Assembly: GCA_050084985.1 (NCBI GenBank)
Contig: JBITNC010000002.1
Span: forward strand, 3,968,001 to 4,032,000
Direction: 5' to 3'
DNA from: Nageia nagi
Lineage: Eukaryota; Pinophyta
Length of the DNA stretch: 64,000 nt
How positions within the stretch are numbered: the stretch's first letter is position 1; the number at the start of each line of letters is the position of its first letter. Below are positions 50,501 through 59,500 of the stretch, one piece after another. The position numbers and the translations under genes were made by a program. Under the pieces are notes generated by a model. The model did no database searches and had not been told where the DNA came from. It saw nothing but the letters and a program-made list of their open reading frames with translations.

Positions 50501-53500
50501 TTCTTCTATACAGAACCTAATCAAGCATACAAGTCTTGGCAGTGCCGAGTATTATTCCTAAACGATGTCTAGAGGGGTGATAGGGTTGGGAGCTTGGCAC
50601 TCTACAAATTAGGTGGGTCACCTAGTCCATCCGATGGTATTCCGAGGGCGAGCTTCTACCTTCAGTGGTCGTCAGGGTTCGAGGAGGCTCCTTCGCAAGA
50701 GAAGACTCGAAAACTGAGGGAGTGAGTCTTCCTTGTGGTGTTCGGTTTACAGACGGTTTGGAACCCTAGATTTGGATATTGAGATCCTCATTGTACTCCA
50801 TACCATCCCATAATAAAATACAGCTTGTGTCTCTCTCCATTGTGTTGTGCATTGTTTATGTATGTGTGTGTGTCTCTTGTATACTAGTGTGAGAAGCTTG
50901 TTCTGGCTCCATATTGTTGTGTGTCCCCATCATTGGTAATTCTGTGTTGTGCATTGTTGTTGGAAGGCATTCGTGGGGTTTGTAGAGTGTTGGGGAAGCC
51001 CTAGGGGCTAACGTCAGCATTGGGTGGATCTCATTTGTTGTTGTGTGTTATTCGGGAGCCCTAAGAGGCCCATGTTGGTGCATTGAGGTATTTGTATGCC
51101 CTAGAGGGCAGTCGTTGGGTGTTTGAGGGCTGTAAAAACCCTAGCTTGGTTTGTTTTTGTTGAGGGTAATTTTGGAACATCACATAGGGACTGTTGTGAC
51201 CGGTCTATTACCATGATTCCTGTCAAAGATTACACATTTGTCATCTTCAAACACTAACTTATAATTCTTTTCCATGATTTGGTGGCCTACACTCGACAAA
51301 TTATGTTTCAAATTTGGAGTATAGTATATATCATTTAACTTCTTTTGGTCTTCCTTGGTGTTCACCTCCATGGCTCCCATGCCTTCAACTTGAAATGCTT
51401 TGTCATCTCCAAGCTTGATCTTGGACTTATAGGAGTTGTCCATTGTAGCAAACAACTCTCCCTTGCCGATCATGTGGTTTGAGCAACCAATATCAAGAAT
51501 CCATATCTCATTTAGATTTTGATCAGATTTGCCATATGTCAAGAACAAATTTGAGGATCCTTCCTCTTCTCCATAGTGTGCACTACTCCTTCCTTCTTGG
51601 GATGCCTTCAATCTACATTCTCTTCATAGTGACCAAACTTGTTACAATAGTACCATTGCTTGTTTTGTTTGTCACCTCTTCCTTGGGCTACACCTCTTCT
51701 TCCTCTACCTCTTCCTCTTGAAGGAGAATGACCCCTTCCATGGCCACTTCCATGTCCACTTGCACTAGCTTCATCCTTCTTCGATGCAAAAGCTTTTTCT
51801 TCAACATCACCAACATTTGGAGATGTAGAATTTTTTAGTCTCTCTTCATGAGACATTTGTGAACCAATCAATTGATCATAATCAAGAGTGGAAAGATCTA
51901 TGCTCTCTTCAATTATGATTGCTACATGGTTCCATTTTGGAAGAAGTGTTCTTAACACTTTCTTCACAACAACTTCATTCTTCATCTCTTCACCAAGAGT
52001 TTGCATCTTGGTTACACAAGCCTTCACTCTCGCACAATAGTCTCCAACATTTTCTCCATCTTGCATTTTGAGATTTTCAAAATATCTTTCCAAAGTTTGA
52101 ATCTTGACTTGCTTCACTTGTGCACTTCCTTGATATCCATCCTTCAAGGTTTTCCAAGCTTCTTTTGTTGTAGTACAAGAAGCAATCCTTGGAAAAATGC
52201 TTTTGTCCAAGCTCAATTGAATATGGTAGAGTGCACGATTGTTCTTATTTTAAGCCTCTTTCCTTGTATTCTTCTCAACTCCTTGGAGAGTTTTCCAATC
52301 AGTAGGTTCATTGTAGCCATCTTCTACAATATCCCAAAAGGCTTTGCCTATGAGTAGAGTTCTCATTTTTATACTCCAATACTCATAGTCATCACCATAG
52401 AATTTTGGGCATTGGTCATGAGTTATTGTTGTTAACCATTACGCTATGCACAACAAGAAGCTTTGGATCTCCCTTTTGGCAAGAACTAAATAAACTCTTA
52501 CAAAACACCCACAAGCTTACTCAAACCCAAAAAACCAACTTGGCTCTAATACCACAATGAGAAAATGTTCATTGATCTATTTCATCAAATAAGTGATTAC
52601 ATATTTACAGTTCTTTCACTTTGACAGAACTTGAGTAGAAAGCAATTGTTATAAGAATGGACTTCTCATGAATTCTACAACCAATCAAATCAACTAAAAA
52701 ACACTATCAAATCCTTGTGAATAACACAACAAACCACTATACTACATTCCTACATGTTTCGGATGATTTCAACAACAAACGACATGAAGAATGATTGCCA
52801 AACCAAAGAGAAAAATTACAAAACACACATAACTGCCAGCCTCTGGATTCTAATCGGTATGCATCAAACTGATTGATCACACAGAGCAGATCGGCATGCC
52901 AATTGAGCAGTCGGCAGGCCAGTCATACAGAACTGATCGATAGGCCAATTGGTAATCGGATTTGTGCAGGCTGACTACAGAACAAAGAATCAAAATATTG
53001 AAATTTTCTTTTGAAGATCAGGTTCAAACTCCAAAAACCACTATCAAAAGGTATCCTATGCAGTGTTCAATTAAAAAACCCAAGGTGCTTTCATCCAGTC
53101 CAGAAGACAAAATCTGAACTTCATGGAATAGTTCACTCAATATCCATAGATTCAAGTTAGCTTGGTTTCAATTCAAAATTGATATCAGAAAACAGCGCTT
53201 ATGAGAGTGCAGTGGGGTAGGGATTCCCTCTAGCCTCCAAATAGTGCCAAGATGAACCCCACTTATTAACTGGAACAAATGTTCCTGACCATAACAGTTG
53301 ATTAACTCAGAGCGAGCCCAAAGATTCCTAGAAAGAAAAGTATTTTGATGACAAGAAGTTTTCTGGATCATTTGAAAGGCATAAAATCCCCTGGTGTATT
53401 CCTAGTTGTCCCAATGTCATACACGTAGAACACTTCTCTTATTAATGCCTGCAAGATTGGTCATCATGTGCAAGTATCCTTATCCTCTATTGATTTCTTG

Positions 53501-56500
53501 GTAAAAGAAAATAATTTTACATGCTATCAAAACTTACAAACATAGCCCATCCACCATAATGTCACTTCTGCATATTATCAGAGATGTTTCTGGAACATGA
53601 TTAGACTGAACTGCAACAGAGATTATTATTATTATTATTGACCTATATAGCCCTTTGAAGGCATTCTGGCGAGAAAAATATAATCTAACCAATAGCGTCC
53701 AACCTCCAAGAATGTCAGAATCATCACAGAGAGTGAATTTTATGGACATCATTCCAGCAGAAAATCCTACTGGGAATCCAGACTCATGCTACAAAATACC
53801 AGGATTACACAGGGACATGCCCCCCCTTGGGCAACGTCCATGGGTTTTGACCCATTAAACAATATTATTGTAAATCAAGCTTTTGCCAATCCATCTAAGC
53901 TAGATTTTCCATTTGCCAACGCATCTAACTCCAAGGTACATGAAGGGCCTTATCCCCTACATATTCATTCTGTGATGATTGATTTCCATTAACATTGTAC
54001 ATTAAGTTATTCCTGTTGAAATGTTTTTTCATGTTTCATCACCTTCTCCTTCCACTTTAGAATTAATTCCCAACCACTACTGGAGATGACAAGCAGAATG
54101 GATCAGCCATTTCTTCAACGGATCCCCTTCCTCTCTGAGGAACTGATGGTTTCTTGTTCCTGCATAACAACCTCAAACAAATATATAATCAGATGGAGAA
54201 AAATTCGTAGAAACTTTTGTGTTATACAGAAAAAGTTGTTTTATTCAATGGTGCATGTGGTTCCACAATCAACTGGTTATATTAGACCATTGATTTTATA
54301 TTCCACTCAGGTCATTGACTTTAATAGACTCTGTAATGAACAAAACAAAAACACTCCAAATTTATCTCTGAATTTGATAAACTTATCTAGTCCAATTGAT
54401 TTGGTAAGTGCCTTTGTAGTCTTCTTTTAAGTTGCATAAAGATGATCAATCTCTTCATCAACAAGTTGTCGAAGTAATGATGACTAACTTCAAAAAAGGA
54501 TTCTTTACCAAATTCAATATACACCTGGATTGTGACAATTTAGTGGAGCAGGTTTTGACTGCTGCCGTTGCAATTGACTAAGAACCCTTTTGAACAACAC
54601 TTCCTAACAGATTGCATTCATTTTTGCCTTATAATCTATCTTCACGTAAGAAATGAACATTGATCTAAATTGTTTTAATTTTGGATATAAATTGTCAAAT
54701 TCAATTATTTATCTGAAATAATGGAATATTTGGTGGCAGTACTAATGAACATAGTTCTTCTGAAGAAGACAGGATAGTATTTTCTCTAATGTAAAAGGCC
54801 CTAAGTATAAAAAGGCTAAGGTGAGCACATATCTATTTAGAGTGTGCATGAATTTCATTGGCATGGCTGGTACTTGCATGTAAACTCATGACAATCCTTC
54901 TCCAAAGTAGACCAAAATAGCCCATCCTAATGACGTTCTTGACTATCTAGCATGACTGTTGAAGTGACTATTGCAAGTTCCACTATGGGCATATCCAAGG
55001 GCAACAGGGACTTTGTTTTCGGCCAAAATCTCAAGAGGAATCCACCAAAAGATCTCCTGTATAGCATACCCCCAAGGATAACATGACATTTTGCCATTAG
55101 TTTGTATTTTGTCTTGTGGAGAAAAGCCATCTGGATAGGTGTGATCAGTAAGGTATCTATTAATATCAGCATACCATGGAAATAAAATCACAAAGGCATT
55201 CTCAAAAAGCCAAATTTCTCCATAAGGAACAGCATCAGTCAGAGTGTTGGCTGAAACATCGGCTATGGCACATCCTTTGACAGACTTTTGATCGACAATT
55301 CTCAAATCAAACTCAGACATGAGCATGATCCACTTGGTAACCCTTTCACTAAGGACAGGTGTAGAAAGGATGTAATGAAGAGGATCTCATCTAATGATGA
55401 CCCACAGGTTCATGATGCAACATGTACTGTTAGGGCCGCTTGGTAGCAAAAGCATCATTAACAAAGCAGTTGTTCTCTACTGAGGTACAGTTGACCTCAT
55501 AGTCAATTAACATCTAGCTGACATAGTAGACAGCTCTTTCAGTATTAAATCATCCCCTTCAGCATGATGGATGGAGAAAATGTTAAATCTTCTACTCAAC
55601 GATCCACTTTTGATAAACATCCCTACACTGATGCTAGTTATGTTGTAACGGACTCACAGGTTGCTTATGCATTCACTTTAGTATTTTGTTTTAACATAAT
55701 TATTTTAGCTTTATTTTCTTGTTTTTAGCATCTTTTTTAGGCTTGTAGAGTATTTTATGCCCCCTATCTTCTTTTAGAGTGATATTGCCCTATTTTGATC
55801 ATCCATGGACAAAAGTGATTAACATATTTCTTTCCAACTCTGTTTTCTTTGCAATGCTCAGGAGATTTTTATGGAAAAATAAATCTTCCATCTTCTGCTT
55901 CCAAAGATAGAGATTGAAGTTATTTGGCTGAACATTTCCATATGCGAGCAAAGGATTCATCACCTGGAAGAATTAACAAAAATCACATGACCACAAAAAC
56001 GTCTGCAAGGAAAGACTTGGCCAAACAGCTTAAATAACTCAAAATTAATAACAAATCCAACTTAGCAGCAGAAAAAAATTGCTTTTAAAATATGTAATAT
56101 ACCTCTTTCCAAACCAATAAAGCATATTTTTGGCATAAATCATTAGATTTTCAGAAAATGTTGTACTGTGAAGTCCCATTTGGACCATTGACAAAATGTG
56201 TCATGGTCACTTTGTAATCTAGTGTTGTTTATAGTCATGTTGTATTTGTGTAACTCAAGTAGGAGCTTATGGTCTGTGGACCCCACTGTGAACCCAGTAA
56301 TGGGACGTCTCCCCTTGAGTAGTGTTGTGTGTGAATTGTAATGGGTTATCCCATATTGTAGGAATCCCTAGATAGGCATGTATCTTGCATAGTCCAAAGA
56401 TGCATAGAGGAGCATACCAGCGTTGGGAGGAACCCACATACCCTACGCTGGCTTATGAGGCCACTTGGACCCCTACGCCAGCTTAGGAGGCCCATTAGAC

Positions 56501-59500
56501 CCCACATCAGCATTGAGGGCCTTTATGACCCCCATGTTGGCATGGTTGACCTGTTGACCCCAACGTTGGAATAGACTTGGCTTGGGATGATAACGAGGCA
56601 TGACGGATAGACACGTGAGGCTATATATTGATGATGGAGCTCCATGATGAGGTTAGCTATTGATTATGCTTCTTCTATACTGAACCCACTTGGGCATTCA
56701 AGTCTTGGCAGTGTTGAGCATTATTCCTAGACAGCGTCTAGAGGGGTGACAGGGTTGGGAGCCTGGCATTCTACAACTTAGGTGGGTCACCTAGTCCATC
56801 CGATGGTATTTTGAGGGCAAGCTTCTACCTTCAATGGTCACCAGGGTTCGAGGAGGCTCCTTTGTAGGAGAAGATTCGAAGTCTGAGGGAGTGAGTCTTT
56901 CCTAAGGTGTTTGGCTTGCAGAGGGTTTGGAACCCTAGATCTGAGTGTTGAGATCTTCATTGTATTCCATTCCATATCATAATAAAATACAGCTTGTGTC
57001 TCTCTCCATTGTGTTGTGCATTGTTTATGTATATGTTGTGTCTCTTGTATACTGGTGTTGGAAGCTTAATTACATTCGTGGGTATTCAAGTATTGCATAT
57101 TCACCTGAGGCATTCATTGAGGTGCTAGTGTTGGTGTGTGCCTTAGAGGGCTAACGTCAAGGTATAGGGTGTGCATTGTAGGGGGTTTGTGTGCCCTAGG
57201 GGCCTAACGTGGGTGTGTCTGCATCATTCATTGAGGGTTTGAGTATCATGGTTGGAGTTGTTTTTGTTAAGGGTGATTTTAGTTCATCACATGTACAGAG
57301 GCCAAATTAGATACTCACACAGAATGAAAGCTCGAGGAAGAGATCAAGATCTAGCTGGTTCTGTCCAAACCAAGAAAGCTGATTATGTTGCAACTCTTAA
57401 GGTGGCCCCAAAAGCGCAAATGGAAACAAAATTTGAAAGGCAATAGGATGGCCATGATAGCATGTATGTTTTGTATTGTTTTGTCAAATAACCATAACAA
57501 AATATCTTCCTTTTTTAACATGCATGTCTGTATATATATCAGCCAAGACTCAATACATACGACTTATACAATTGATGTCACCAATTAGCATCTTCAGTTT
57601 TGGTATGGAGTCATTCCAGAGCAGCAATCAATCTGCCTTTGCAAGGAAACCTAGGCAAATTGAATTAAACTCCAGAATACAGAAATACATCAAACAAATG
57701 GTATGTTACTGCAAGAACACAAAAATGTGCACTAAACATGTTTTGATGATCCTTTACTGGTCATACCGAATGCTTAATTTTTTGATAATCCTCTCTGAAT
57801 GTGTTACATCTAATATGTAAAGAATGAACTCGAAAAAAACAAATGAGTTTTCCAAGCAAGAAGACACTATCCTATGGTAATTCTATGAATGGAAATCAAG
57901 AACTATCAACTATGTGCCAAATTATTTCAAGCATACCGATATATACTTGCTAAGAGGTAACCAATGACAAAAAAACATGTGCAGTTCTAGCAAATAAATG
58001 TACCTGTCCATGTTCAATGACTGTGTCATAGCCAACAATACCAAGGTCTAGATCTCCAGTGAGAAGTTCCCGCACAATATCTTTTGGCCGTCGAAACCAC
58101 ACCTCTAAGTTAGAGAGCTGAATGAAATATTTCTAACCCTGTCAGATTTCCCTTATTTACATCACAAGAATTTTCATATTAAAGCAACTATATAATCATA
58201 ACTTTTAATTTGGAAAGTACCAGAGGAGTACTATTTGTAGAAATATAAGTAGAAAATTCCAAACTAATAAGAGCCAGATAAATCAATATAGGATACCCAA
58301 AAGCATAATTGGCTGATTTTCTTTAAAATGTGCACAAATAGTAAACTGAGGATTTTATTTACAAATTTAGAGTATTTAAATATATAAGTATTCCAACATT
58401 GTCTTTTATGTATTCAAAACAATTTAGCAAAAATGAAGAAGCAAACATTCACACTAAAGAGATAAATACTTCAGGTGAAGAAACACTCTTTGGATACAGA
58501 ACTCTACAAAGATAACCTAAACGTGCTTGTTTTCCTAACTTCATCATATAACATAGATATCTGTCTACTTTGGAACAATTACACAGGTTCCCTCAATCCA
58601 GAATTTGCTATAAGGGTATTTTCTGTTTGTTGACAGATATCCAGGTTCCCTCAAAATGACCTTGAAGTTGACCTTATATTGAATTGTTTTCAACTACTAA
58701 GTCCATAAATGAAAAGAAACTATTTTTTTCAGTTATAAATTCTTCTTGTCTCTTTATGCTCTCATGGATCTTTTAGCTTGTCCCATCTAGGGTTTTTGAA
58801 ATTGTAAAGAAGGATGTTTAGAAACCTCCTCAATATACAGATTAAAGGCAGCAGGAACTATGGAAGGGAAAGAAAGAGGCAATATTAGTAGGGCCTTAAG
58901 TCAGAATCTAAATAAAGGATCTGTTGATCGAGACAATCCAATTATGCTTTGGGAACAGTTAGAGAAGGATTATAAAGATGCAGATATTTCTTAAGAGCAT
59001 GGAATAAGAAAATTGACACACTTTTTGCAATGGTTATATCAGAGATGTAAATCAGATTGAAATCTCTTCATTAAGAAGGTAAATGATGATATTCTTATTG
59101 TTGCTTTATCTGTAGAAGATATATCATCACAGGGTCTAGAATCAACTTGATTAATGCCTTGAAGAAGAACATGAACACATTTGATATGAGTGATTTTGTA
59201 GAGCTACATTATTTTTTGGGTTTACAAGTTTTAAGCTTAAGACATGAATTATTCATTTATAGGTTAAAATATGCATTAGATATGGTGAAGAAATGGATTG
59301 TAAACCTACAAAAATCCCTTTCCAATCAGGTGTGAAACTCGATTCTATGCTCTACTAAAAATGTAGATGATACATTGTTCAGTCAACTTGTTGGTAGCTT
59401 GATATTCTTACAAACATTAGACTAGATATATGTTATACCATTGGATTGGTCTCAAGGCTTATGCAGGATTTATGGAAAAGACATTGGAAGGCAACCAAAT

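Larger units (their letters stand above)
45230..51184 (+). mobile_element. Ty3-type element with gag and protease only (TR-GAG-like), TSD TAGGG
   Basis: Two LTRs, 45230-46824 and 49938-51184, enclose 3.1 kb. TAGGG flanks the element at 45225-45229 and 51185-51189. Just inside the left LTR is a primer site similar to tRNA-iMet. The internal part encodes a Ty3 gag with a zinc knuckle and an inactive protease, then a minisatellite. There is no trace of reverse transcriptase, RNase H or integrase. Such elements need another copy's enzymes to move; they resemble what has been called TR-GAG. It is inserted in the protease-integrase region of copia C. Confidence 0.9.
39400..53036 (-). mobile_element. 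Ty1/copia element C with nested insertions, TSD ACCAC
   Basis: The element is flanked by ACCAC at 39395-39399 and 53037-53041. It has a 5' LTR at 52558-53036, a tRNA-iMet-type primer site, gag, protease, integrase, RT, RNase H, a polypurine tract (minus-strand AAGGGGGAGAA at 41140-41150) and a 3' LTR at 39400-41139. Without its insertions it would be about 5.2 kb, normal for copia. Inserted later are a Ty3 element (45230-51184), a solo LTR (41760-43010) and an LTR-like block in its 3' LTR. Point stops and one frameshift in the RT show it is inactive. Confidence 0.92.
38862..58003 (-). other. HISN1: HISN1 giant intron, 19,142 bp
   Basis: It is bounded by a GT donor at 58003-58001 and an AG acceptor at 38863-38862, between two exons whose products adjoin in the family alignment (VIEHGQ to GHQDLI). 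About 13.6 kb of it is copia C with its nested insertions and 1.1 kb is a solo LTR, so most of its length comes from transposons. Confidence 0.93.
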
